Source: Ilumatobacteraceae bacterium
Lineage (GTDB): Bacteria > Actinomycetota > Acidimicrobiia > Acidimicrobiales > Ilumatobacteraceae
Reading direction: 5' to 3'
DNA length: 64,000 nucleotides
NCBI GenBank assembly: GCA_023263695.1
Contig: JALQUZ010000002.1
Location: 29,594-93,593 of the forward strand
Shown here: one piece after another, positions 50,749 to 59,643 of the stretch
Layout of the letters: every line of letters begins with the position of its first letter
How positions within the stretch are numbered: position 1 is the first letter of the stretch
Notes under the pieces: generated by a model
Databases searched by the model: none
The model's input: the letters and a program-made list of their open reading frames with translations, nothing else
What the model was told of the DNA's origin: nothing
Position numbers and translations under genes: made by a program

Positions 50749-52203
50749 CTACGCCCGACCTGGTCGGCGGAAGTTCAGTGCTGCGTCAATGAGCAGGCGA
50801 GTTCCAAAACCCGTCATCCCCTTTTGCAGCCAACCGTTGTCACTGTCTGTCCACATTGGGCCAGCAATGTCGATGTGTGCCCACGTGGTGTCACCAACAA
50901 ACTCTTCCAAGAACAGTGCTGCAGTGATTGCGCCAGCTTCTCCGCCAACGTTTTTCATGTCGGCAACGTACGAGTCAAGAGCTGGGCGATATTCACGCTC
51001 AAGCGGTAACTGCCACAACTTGTCCGACGTGCGTTCTGCAGCTGCGGTCAATTGATCGATCCACTTTTGATTGTTGCCCATGACACCGGCCATGCCGTTA
51101 CCAAGTGCACGCTGACATGCTCCGGTAAGCGTTGCAATGTCCACAATGGCGTCTGGTTTTTGTTCTGTAGCAAGCGACAGTCCGTCAGCAAGCACTAAAC
51201 GACCCTCTGCGTCGGTGTTGTGAATTTCAACAGTCTTTCCGTTCCGCATGGTGAGCACTTCGCCCATTGCCATTGCGCTCCCCGAAGGAAGATTGTCGGT
51301 GCACATGAGATAGCCAGTGACCTGATTGGTGCAGCCCAATGCCTTCAAGGTGCTCATGGTTGCGAGCACTGCGGCCGCGCCGCTCATGTCGCCCTTCATC
51401 ATCGCGTGCGAAGGGTCTGATGGCTTGAGTGATATGCCGCCCGAGTCGTACATCACGCCTTTACCAACGAGCACCAGGTGTGGCTTGCCCTTTGCGCCGG
51501 TTGGTTTGTAGGTAAGACGAACCATGCGTGGAGGCTCAATACTTCCGCGATTCACTCCAACAATTCCGCCGCATCCCATAGCAAGCAACTGATCTTTGTT
51601 GAACACTTCAACCTTAAGGCCGGTTTGTCCAGCAATCTCTACTGCTTTGTTCGCAAAAATTGTTGCAGTTAAATACGCAGGTGGCATGTTCGCGAAGTCG
51701 CGTGCCATGTTTGTTGCGTTAGCAATAACTTGGCCACGCTTCACACCGCTTGTAGTCGCTGCACCAGTTCCAATAAGTGACACGGTTGACAACTTTGGCG
51801 CTTTCTTGTCCACGGTTTTCAAGTCGGTGTATCGGTGTGTAGCAAGCGACATACCTTCAACCACTACTTGCGCTGCGACTTTGCGATCCAAGCGCCCGAT
51901 GTTTGCCAGCGTGGTACTTACTGATTCAAAACCTGCAGCCGCACGAGCAAACGATGCTGATGCTTTGCGTAACGACGCGGTATCTAGCTTTGACAACTCG
52001 CCAACACCAATCAAAATGCTGACGGCGCCCTTTTCTGCTGGGACGACATAGGTTTGGCCAACCTTGCCGGTGAATCCAAGAGTTTCAAGAGTTGCGCGCG
52101 AAAGTGTTACTTCTTTCGGCAACGCGCCTTCGCTTGTCACCGGAATGCCTACAGCCTTTGCGGTTGCTGGCGCTTTTGCAGCGACTTCAAAATTGAGTGC
52201 CAT
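50749..52203 (-). CDS. pepA: leucyl aminopeptidase (M17)
   Basis: LVGKGVMYDSGGISLKPSDPSHAMMKGDMSGAAAVL, NTDAEGRLVLADGL. SD AAGGAG. Confidence 0.95.
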   Translation of the reverse strand: MALNFEVAAKAPATAKAVGIPVTSEGALPKEVTLSRATLETLGFTGKVGQTYVVPAEKGAVSILIGVGELSKLDTASLRKASASFARAAAGFESVSTTLANIGRLDRKVAAQVVVEGMSLATHRYTDLKTVDKKAPKLSTVSLIGTGAATTSGVKRGQVIANATNMARDFANMPPAYLTATIFANKAVEIAGQTGLKVEVFNKDQLLAMGCGGIVGVNRGSIEPPRMVRLTYKPTGAKGKPHLVLVGKGVMYDSGGISLKPSDPSHAMMKGDMSGAAAVLATMSTLKALGCTNQVTGYLMCTDNLPSGSAMAMGEVLTMRNGKTVEIHNTDAEGRLVLADGLSLATEQKPDAIVDIATLTGACQRALGNGMAGVMGNNQKWIDQLTAAAERTSDKLWQLPLEREYRPALDSYVADMKNVGGEAGAITAALFLEEFVGDTTWAHIDIAGPMWTDSDNGWLQKGMTGFGTRLLIDAALNFRRPGRA

Positions 52204-52242
52204 GACAGGTCTCCTTATAGGTGAGGGCTCAGTAAATGGTAA

Positions 52243-52791
52243 CTAGATGACGTCTTTAACCGACAAAGACTCACCTTCTTGCCAACGGGCAAGGGTCCAC
52301 AGGAGGTCTGAAAGCCTGTTGAGATATGGGCACGCCTGCGAGGGTGGCGGGGCTGCAGCCAATGAGTGACGCTCTGCTCTTCGGGCAACTGTACGACCAA
52401 CGTCGAGCAACGCCGAAACGCGGTTCTGGCCAGGCACCACAAAATCGGTTGGTGGCTCGAAACGTTCGTCGAGTGAATCGATCATGTGCTCGAGTTTTTC
52501 TACCATCAATTCGGTAACACGTGTTTTTTCGTCGACAAGTTTGTGGCGATTTTCAGGCAAGGTAGCTAGCTCCGCCATTAACACCCACAGGTCACGACAA
52601 ATATGCACGAGCATGTCATCAAGTTCGGTGCCCTTACCGGCTTCAGCGCGAGCAAGCCCAAGAATTGCTTGAGCTTCGTCTACTGCGCCATACGCGCGTG
52701 GGAGAGCTGAATCTTTGCCAACGCGACCGCCATAGAAAAGGCCTGTGGTGCCATCGTCACCTGCTCGTGTGTAGACCTTTTCGCGCGCCAT
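52243..52791 (-). CDS. cob(I)yrinic acid a,c-diamide adenosyltransferase, PduO/MMAB type
   Basis: KVYTRAGDDGTTGLFYGGRVGKDS, VARRAERHSLAA, YLNRLSDLLWTLAR. Confidence 0.93.
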   Translation of the reverse strand: MAREKVYTRAGDDGTTGLFYGGRVGKDSALPRAYGAVDEAQAILGLARAEAGKGTELDDMLVHICRDLWVLMAELATLPENRHKLVDEKTRVTELMVEKLEHMIDSLDERFEPPTDFVVPGQNRVSALLDVGRTVARRAERHSLAAAPPPSQACPYLNRLSDLLWTLARWQEGESLSVKDVI

Positions 52792-52846
52792 GCGCGTTAC
52801 ACGCTACTTGTAGCCAGCCCGCCGCCTGCGATCAGGCTGCAAGAAA

Positions 52847-52876
52847 CAGGGCTGGCAGGTCTCCCCACCAGCCCTG
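52847..52876 (-). terminator. putative intrinsic terminator after tRNA-like gene
   Basis: Perfect 9-bp inverted repeat CAGGGCTGG / CCAGCCCTG, 12-nt loop; on the minus strand followed by TTTCTT. Confidence 0.6.
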
Positions 52877-52950
52877 ACTACTTGAAGTTTCCCCAAGTCG
52901 TGACTCCTAGGTAAGAAGTTTCGCGAGCACCTCTTCGTTCGTTTTATCGG

Positions 52951-53022
52951 AGCCATGAGCGGGAATCGAACCTGCGCCTCAAAACCCACGAGATTCGCGC
53001 GCTACCACTACACCATCACGGC
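52951..53022 (-). tRNA. tRNA-like gene, best fold tRNA-Thr(CGT); possibly degenerate
   Basis: Acceptor GCCGTGA/TCATGGC (one G-U), T-arm GCAGGTTCGATTCCCGC, D-arm GTGTAGTGGTAGCGC; anticodon stem CGAAT/GTTTT is very weak, so anticodon CGT is tentative. Confidence 0.55.
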
Positions 53023-53064
53023 ACCAGTAAACATGTGTGCGCAGGAAGTCAGTTGGGGAATTAA

Positions 53065-53094
53065 AAATGACGACACATTTCTGTGTCGTCATTT
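53065..53094. terminator. perfect 13-bp hairpin, terminator-like on both strands
   Basis: AAATGACGACACA-TTTC-TGTGTCGTCATTT; minus-strand continuation TTTTTAATT. Confidence 0.65.
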
Positions 53095-53205
53095 CCGTTT
53101 CGAAGCCAGACAATTACTGTCCGCGAATCTCGTGTAATCCAAAGTGTACATAAAAGTGATCCTCGGGAAAACTGAAATCACACATCTCTCGCCTACTGTT
53201 AATTT

Positions 53206-54186
53206 ATGGCGAAACATGCGGTTCCGATAATTGATCTCGCCGCTTTCGAACACGGCAACCGTGCAACTCGCGCAGAAATCGCACGGCTCACCGATGAGAC
53301 ATGTCGAAACACTGGCTTTCTTGCAATCGCGCACCACGGCGTCGACCAAAGTGTCATCGACACTATGTGGAACACCATGCAAGATTTTTTCGACTTGCCA
53401 TCTTCAATAAAACACCAGTTCAACGTTCCATCCCCCGGGCATCCATACGGATACATGGGGAACGAAGCAGAAACACTTGCAGCCTCGCGCGGAAATACCA
53501 CTCCTCCCGATTTAAAGGAAACCTTCAACGGTGGCCCGATCAACATTCCATCTCATATCTCTGATCCGGAAGCACTCGCATTTTGTTATGCAGCTACTCC
53601 ATGGCCAACCAAGCCAGAACTGTTTACGCAGGCATGGAATAGCTATTACCACTCAATGGAAAACCTTGCACTGCGAATTATGCGTCTATTCGCAGAAGCT
53701 CTGTCGCTCGATACTCACTATTTCGATGAATACATTTCATCACCAATCAGTGCGCTACGCGCTTTGAACTATCCGCCGCAACAACATGCTCCTCAACCTG
53801 GGCAGTTACGTGCCGGCGCCCATAGCGACTACGGCTCGCTCACCATTTTGCTTCCACAACTTGAGTCACGAGGCCTCGAAATCCAAAATCTCGATGGATC
53901 TTGGCAGGAAGTAGTTCCCGTACCTGGCGCATTCATCATCAACCTTGGAGATTTGATGGAAAGGTGGACCAACAATCGCTGGCGATCCACCATGCATCGT
54001 GTTGTAAACCCCGAACGCAATCACGATCCGCTCTCTCGCCGGCAAAGCATCGCGTACTTTCATCAACCAAATTGGGATGCAATCATTTCTACGATTCCAA
54101 CGTGTGCCGAGGCCTCGACAACTTCACAATATGAACCTGTGTTGAGCGGCCCATATTTAATGAGCAAATTCAAATCAACTATTTAG
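53206..54186 (+). CDS. isopenicillin N synthase-family 2OG-Fe(II) oxygenase
   Basis: N-terminal VPIIDLAAF; HxD in GAHSDYGSLTIL; STMHRVVNP. Confidence 0.92.
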   Translation: MAKHAVPIIDLAAFEHGNRATRAEIARLTDETCRNTGFLAIAHHGVDQSVIDTMWNTMQDFFDLPSSIKHQFNVPSPGHPYGYMGNEAETLAASRGNTTPPDLKETFNGGPINIPSHISDPEALAFCYAATPWPTKPELFTQAWNSYYHSMENLALRIMRLFAEALSLDTHYFDEYISSPISALRALNYPPQQHAPQPGQLRAGAHSDYGSLTILLPQLESRGLEIQNLDGSWQEVVPVPGAFIINLGDLMERWTNNRWRSTMHRVVNPERNHDPLSRRQSIAYFHQPNWDAIISTIPTCAEASTTSQYEPVLSGPYLMSKFKSTI

Positions 54187-55970
54187 TGAGTGACTTGTGA
54201 TTTTTGCCAGGCCGCAGCAAGCGCGCTGTACCGACCACCCTTCGCAATCAGCTCTGCATGGGTGCCATATTCGGCAACGTGTGCATCTGCAATTACGGCA
54301 ATGTGGTCGGCGCGTTGCACTGTTGACAATCGATGCGCCACAACAATGACCGTGCGTCCGGCCATTAAACGTTCCAACGCGTGCTCAACTTCAGCTTCCG
54401 TACCAGGGTCCAAGTTTGACGTTGCCTCATCAAGCACCAACACTGCTGGGTCAACAAGAGCTGCGCGCGCAAGCGCAACCAATTGACGCTCACCTGCAGA
54501 CAATCTGCTGCCACGCTCTCGCACTTCAGTTTCTAATCCATCAGGCAGCGTCGCAAAATGTTCGGTGGCCCCAATCGCTCCGATGGCTGCGTCAATTTCT
54601 TCATCGGTGGCAGTTGACCGCGCAATTCGTAGGTTGTCGCGAATGGTTCCGTTAAACAAGAAACCCTCTTGTGGAACCACCACAATTCGCTCGCGAAGCG
54701 AGGTCATAGTTGCCATGGTCAAATCGATTCCTCCATAGGTCACGCTTCCCACCTGTGGGTCGTACAAACGCGCCATCAACTTGGCAAGTGTGGATTTTCC
54801 AGCACCAGTTGGGCCAACAAGCGCTAACTTCTCTCCCACACCGACACTGATGCTTACGTGCTGCAACGCTGGCTTATCTGATCCGAAATAGGTGAAGTCA
54901 ATTTCATGAACAACCAATTCACCGGCGGTTGGCAAAGCAATTGCACCTGGGTGCTCGTCAACTTCAGGCTTGGCATCAAGAATTTGAAACAACTTGCTAA
55001 GTGCTGCACCGGCGGATTGCACCGTGTTGTACAACTGCGAGAGCTGCTGAACGGGGTCGAACAAACTGGAAAGCAACAACGTGAACGCAACAACAGTGCC
55101 AAGCGTGACATCGCCTCGATGTACTAGCCATCCGCCAATACCAATAATCAACGCACTCGCGAAGACGCCACCAAACTCAATGAGTGCGAAGTACCACGTA
55201 CTTACTCGAACGCTGTTTTCGTGACTCTTAAACAAGTCTGTATTCGACTTGGTGAACTTCCGAATAGTCTCTTCCTCTTGTGCATACGCCTGAATAACGC
55301 GAACGGTGGTAATTCCCTCTTGAAGCGCCGACAAATTAGCGCCAACGCGTTCCCGAACCGCGAGGTATGCCTTGTTTGAGTCACGCTGAAATTTCACCGA
55401 CGCTGCAATCAAAATTGGCATCACCAGCAAGGCAACGATGGTGAGCTGCCAGCTCAGCGCTGCAAGTAGTACGAGCGCAAACACCACAAGCATTCCTGCA
55501 GCTAAAAATTGCAACAGCCCAAACTGCACGAGCTCTGCCATTGATTCAATATCGGCTGTCATTCGTGCAACCAATACGCCAGCTTTATTGCGGTCATAAA
55601 ACGCCATGCTCTGGCGTTGCATCTGGCGAAATACTGCAAGGCGCAATACCCTCAAGAAGGATTCTCCGGTTCGGTTTAGATAGAGAAATTGAGCTCTACC
55701 AAATATGTATGCAACGAGTGCAACCGCGAGGTACACGACTACAGAAATATTGAGCGAGGTTGGGTTCTTGCCGCGAATTCCCAAGTCGATTCCACGACGC
55801 ACAAGCAGTGGTCCAGCGAGAGCACAAACTGTTGTGACACAAACACATATAAACGCCGTGTACATCGTTTTACGAAACGGTGCAGCCATCTTGAACACGC
55901 GTCCAATAACCGTTCGTGCTTGCGCCCTACTGAGCTTGTCTTCATCGGTCACGCCACCCTGTGCCCACAT
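54183..55970 (-). CDS. ABC exporter subunit (TMD-NBD) with canonical Walker B and non-canonical LSAGE signature
   Basis: GPTGAGKSTLAKLM, RLSAGERQLVALARAAL, VLVLDEATSNLD, VAHRLSTV. Start MWAQGGV (55970). Confidence 0.93.
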   Translation of the reverse strand: MWAQGGVTDEDKLSRAQARTVIGRVFKMAAPFRKTMYTAFICVCVTTVCALAGPLLVRRGIDLGIRGKNPTSLNISVVVYLAVALVAYIFGRAQFLYLNRTGESFLRVLRLAVFRQMQRQSMAFYDRNKAGVLVARMTADIESMAELVQFGLLQFLAAGMLVVFALVLLAALSWQLTIVALLVMPILIAASVKFQRDSNKAYLAVRERVGANLSALQEGITTVRVIQAYAQEEETIRKFTKSNTDLFKSHENSVRVSTWYFALIEFGGVFASALIIGIGGWLVHRGDVTLGTVVAFTLLLSSLFDPVQQLSQLYNTVQSAGAALSKLFQILDAKPEVDEHPGAIALPTAGELVVHEIDFTYFGSDKPALQHVSISVGVGEKLALVGPTGAGKSTLAKLMARLYDPQVGSVTYGGIDLTMATMTSLRERIVVVPQEGFLFNGTIRDNLRIARSTATDEEIDAAIGAIGATEHFATLPDGLETEVRERGSRLSAGERQLVALARAALVDPAVLVLDEATSNLDPGTEAEVEHALERLMAGRTVIVVAHRLSTVQRADHIAVIADAHVAEYGTHAELIAKGGRYSALAAAWQKSQVTH

Positions 55971-55971
55971 G

Positions 55972-57783
55972 TCAGTTCGCCGCCTTCTCTGCAGCATTGA
56001 CGGTGCTCATGTTTGCCAATACCTCGCGATACCGAGCGTTAGATACAACGAGGTCGTCATGGGTGCCAATCGCTGCAACCTTTCCATCGTCAAGCAAAAT
56101 CACACGATCGGCCAGAGCAATCGTTCCAGGACGGTGAGCAATCACGATGGTCGTGCGCCCATTCATCACAGTCTTCATTGCATCCCGAATTTCACCTTCT
56201 TTACTTGGGTCAACGGCACTAGTCGCATCGTCCAACACCAGAACTCGAGGGTTGGCAACGATTGCCCGTGCAATGGCTATTCGCTGACGTTGGCCACCCG
56301 ACAATGAAAACCCTCGTTCACCAATGACTGTGTCATATCCATGAGGTAGTTGGAGGATGAAATCATGTGCGCCAGACAATTTTGCGGCACGCTCAATTTC
56401 TTGGATATTCGAATTCGGTTTAGCAAATGAAATATTGTTCCGCACCGAATCGTTAAACAACACGGTGTCCTCAAAGACCAGTCCAATCTGCTGCCTTAAG
56501 TCGGACAATTTCAGTTTTCGAACATCAATTCCATCAATAAAAACGTGACCACTTTGAGTGTCATAAAAACGCAGTAACAGTCGCGCAATTGTCGACTTGC
56601 CAGAACCAGTTGCCCCAACGATGGCAATGCTCTCTCCGCCGTTGATCTCGACATTGAAGTTTCGTAGTACTGGAAAATCTAGGTTGTAGCCAAACACCAC
56701 TTTGTCAAACTTCACTGCTCCAAGAGTTTCGCTTGAACTCATGGGCAATTGTTTCGGCTGTGCAACTTCAACGATTTCCGATTTCGTCGTCATTACTTCG
56801 TTAATACGAACGAGCGCCGCAGCAGCACGCTGACCAAGTGCAACAATCATGCCAATGTTGCGTAGTGGCCAAATGAGCAACGTTAGATACACGTTAAATG
56901 CGACCAGGTCGCCTATGGAGAGATCACCATTCAATACTCGATGCCCTCCAACGCCCAGTACAGCCACTAATCCAAGTGCTGGCAATACATCAATAGCGGG
57001 CATAAAACTCGAACGGATTCGCGCAGCCTTCATTGACTCGCGCAAAATATCGTCGGCTTCCTTCTCAAGTTTTTCGAACTGCACTTGTTCGGCGCCAAAA
57101 CCCTTCACTACACGAACTCCAGAAACACTTTCCTCAACCACATTCGCAAGTTGCGCCTGTTCAGCTTGAACAGCAATTGATGCTGGATGAATTCGGTGGC
57201 TGAATCTTCGTGCTGCAAAATTGACGAACGGCAGAGGAATAAGTGCGACTATCGCCAAAATGGGGTCGGTAATAAACAGAATGGTGGTTACCGCAATAAT
57301 TTGAATCACATTCGACAATGTGATGGGAATCATCACAATGAAGCCCTGAATTTGCATGAGATCACTCGATGCTCGGCTCATGAGCTGTCCGGTTTGGGCC
57401 TTGTCGTGATAGCCAATATTCAAATTCAAAACGTGCGCAAACAAGCGCTCACGGAACTTCATTTCTGCCCAACGACTTTCTCGAAATGCGATGTATCGAC
57501 GCATGCCAGAAAGCACTCCCGTTAACACCCCGAGACCGCCAATAATCAACGCCCATTGCAATAACGGGCCATTCTTTTCAATGCCGTCGTTGATGGCGTA
57601 TTTCGTCATTTGTGGCACTGCAACTTTGAACGATGCCCACAAAATTCCCACCAATGCACCAAGCAGCAAATTGCGTCGCTGCATTCTCAGTGCTGCGCGC
57701 AACAACCTCCAGCCTTCGCTGCGTTGTGACTCCTCAAACTCCAGTCGCGTAGCAACTTCGGTATCAGACTCGATTGACGTCAT
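55972..57783 (-). CDS. ABC exporter subunit (TMD-NBD) with LSGGQ and degenerate Walker B (DDATS)
   Basis: GATGSGKSTIARLL, SLSGGQRQRIAIARAI, VLVLDDATSAVD, IAHRPGTI. Confidence 0.93.
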   Translation of the reverse strand: MTSIESDTEVATRLEFEESQRSEGWRLLRAALRMQRRNLLLGALVGILWASFKVAVPQMTKYAINDGIEKNGPLLQWALIIGGLGVLTGVLSGMRRYIAFRESRWAEMKFRERLFAHVLNLNIGYHDKAQTGQLMSRASSDLMQIQGFIVMIPITLSNVIQIIAVTTILFITDPILAIVALIPLPFVNFAARRFSHRIHPASIAVQAEQAQLANVVEESVSGVRVVKGFGAEQVQFEKLEKEADDILRESMKAARIRSSFMPAIDVLPALGLVAVLGVGGHRVLNGDLSIGDLVAFNVYLTLLIWPLRNIGMIVALGQRAAAALVRINEVMTTKSEIVEVAQPKQLPMSSSETLGAVKFDKVVFGYNLDFPVLRNFNVEINGGESIAIVGATGSGKSTIARLLLRFYDTQSGHVFIDGIDVRKLKLSDLRQQIGLVFEDTVLFNDSVRNNISFAKPNSNIQEIERAAKLSGAHDFILQLPHGYDTVIGERGFSLSGGQRQRIAIARAIVANPRVLVLDDATSAVDPSKEGEIRDAMKTVMNGRTTIVIAHRPGTIALADRVILLDDGKVAAIGTHDDLVVSNARYREVLANMSTVNAAEKAAN

Positions 57784-57798
57784 GGTGATTCCGGTGAA

Positions 57799-58776
57799 TC
57801 AGCCGGCGCTTGGTGAAAGCGCTTCAACCGATTTCCAATAATCCAACTGTGGATCAAGTGGAAGAATCGCAATTGAAGATGTGGTGACACCGTTCTTGAA
57901 ATACTCGGAAATGACGTCACGGCAGTGCGCAGGACTTCCGTGCACCACCAGCTCATCTACAACTTGATCAGGAATGGCGGCCAATGCAGCTTTGCGATCT
58001 CCCGCTTTCCATGCATCCCACATTCCTTGCATTAATGGAGCACGACCCATCCATCGATGGAAATCTGCATACACAGGAACATTCATGTACGCAGCAATTG
58101 CAAAGCGTGCACCAGCGCGCACTACTTCTGTGTCTTCACTTGGGCACACAAAAATGCGCGCAGTAATTTCTTTTTCCACGCCGTTTGCAGCGTCGTTCAC
58201 TACTTTTGCAACCTTCGTTACGTCCTGCGCGCTTAGCCAGTTAATAATGACGCCATCTGCTTCACGAGCGCCAAGTTTCAGCATTCCCTCACGAAGCGCT
58301 GCAATCAGGATTGTTGGCTTTTGTGCTGGCTTAATACTTAAGCGGAAACCATCCACTTTGAACGTGTCGTATTCCTTGGTGACCTTTTCTCCAGAAAAAG
58401 CATCGTGCATAAATCGAACGACGTCGCGCACCTTTTTGTACGGGTCAACAAATGGCACACCGTTCCATCGTTCAACAATCACATTGCTTGACGAACCAAT
58501 TCCAATTGCAAAACGTCCAGGTGCGGCATCGGCAAGCGCAGCAACGCTTTGAGCAATTACCGGAGCGGTGCGTGTGTAGGCAGGAACAATTGCAGTGCCA
58601 AGACGAAGACGTGGCTCCCAGGCTGCCGCTAGTGCCAACGGAGTGAAAGCATCTGATCCATCGGTTTCAGCAGACCAAATATCGCTGTATCCCCAGTCGG
58701 CCAACTGGGCATATTTTTCTTTGTGATCATGCAAATGACCTGGAAGTGGAACAGTCATTCCATTGCGACGAATCAT
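57799..58776 (-). CDS. LLM-class (luciferase-like) putative F420-dependent oxidoreductase
   Basis: YAQLADWGYSDIWSAETDGSDAFTPLALAAAWEPRLRLGTAIVPAYTRTAPVIAQSVAALADAAPGRFAIGIGSSS. Start at 58776. Confidence 0.88.
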   Translation of the reverse strand: MIRRNGMTVPLPGHLHDHKEKYAQLADWGYSDIWSAETDGSDAFTPLALAAAWEPRLRLGTAIVPAYTRTAPVIAQSVAALADAAPGRFAIGIGSSSNVIVERWNGVPFVDPYKKVRDVVRFMHDAFSGEKVTKEYDTFKVDGFRLSIKPAQKPTILIAALREGMLKLGAREADGVIINWLSAQDVTKVAKVVNDAANGVEKEITARIFVCPSEDTEVVRAGARFAIAAYMNVPVYADFHRWMGRAPLMQGMWDAWKAGDRKAALAAIPDQVVDELVVHGSPAHCRDVISEYFKNGVTTSSIAILPLDPQLDYWKSVEALSPSAG

Positions 58777-59591
58777 TTTGGTTCCTTCCACATTCGAGCA
58801 ATACAACTTTGACTTGCGGTGGCAAGAAACGTTCCGTCTTCGGCGAACATGTTTACTGTTCCGTGTCCAAAGCCGCGTTCCACGCCTTGTATATGTATGT
58901 CTAACAACACCCACTTGGTGGGAACGAGGCGAACCACGCGGAGCGTATTATCCAAGCTGTTACCACCTCCACGAATACCAAGCGCCTGGCCAACTCCCAT
59001 AGGCACAAAATCGCCCAACACAGCCAAAGTTGCGGTATCCACGCCATCGATCACTTCTGGAATTCGGGCCCACATCAGAGTGCGACCATCCTTGGGGGTT
59101 CCGTCTAGGTCTTCAAGCTCACGCCCAAGGACAAAACGCTCTTCCATTTTTTCATGAATGGTGTTTGAGACATCTCCACGATGAGCGCGCTGCACCAACG
59201 CACTCGGTGGCGGCACGTCGGGCATGGTCACATAGGAATGTGCGTATTCAAATGGACGCTCACCTACCGCAGCATTCACGGTCAGAATTTCACGATCACC
59301 AACGTGACACACTGCGCGCGCTTGCGTGATTTGATGGCCAACTACAGCAAGCGTGACATCGATATCCATGGTCTCGCCTGTTCGCGCATAAGACAGATAT
59401 TGAGCAGTCGCCCATACACATGTGCGTCCAGACAGTTCCTCAATTGCAGCAACCGCAGCCGCCAACCCGCACCCACCCCACAAAAAGTTGCCGCCAGTAA
59501 CCAGACCAGGCCGAACGACCATTGACCATTTGCCATTTGTCGGTCCGAACGTTCCTGAGGGTTCTATTCCGAGGAAGGCTTTGGTATCCAT
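58773..59591 (-). CDS. acyl-CoA thioesterase-like (TesB/double hotdog) protein
   Basis: GGCGLAAAVAAIEELSGRTCVWATAQYLSYARTGETMDIDVTLAVVGHQITQARAVCH; 4-nt overlap with the LLM gene. Confidence 0.8.
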   Translation of the reverse strand: MDTKAFLGIEPSGTFGPTNGKWSMVVRPGLVTGGNFLWGGCGLAAAVAAIEELSGRTCVWATAQYLSYARTGETMDIDVTLAVVGHQITQARAVCHVGDREILTVNAAVGERPFEYAHSYVTMPDVPPPSALVQRAHRGDVSNTIHEKMEERFVLGRELEDLDGTPKDGRTLMWARIPEVIDGVDTATLAVLGDFVPMGVGQALGIRGGGNSLDNTLRVVRLVPTKWVLLDIHIQGVERGFGHGTVNMFAEDGTFLATASQSCIARMWKEPK

Positions 59592-59643
59592 AACGCTTCA
59601 ACACACTAATAGAGAGAGCGATTTTGCCGACTATTTTAAGACA

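Noticed and set aside
52792-52846. Cobalamin riboswitch upstream of the adenosyltransferase
   Set aside because: No B12-box-like sequence; short region containing only the terminator-like repeat and tRNA-like gene.
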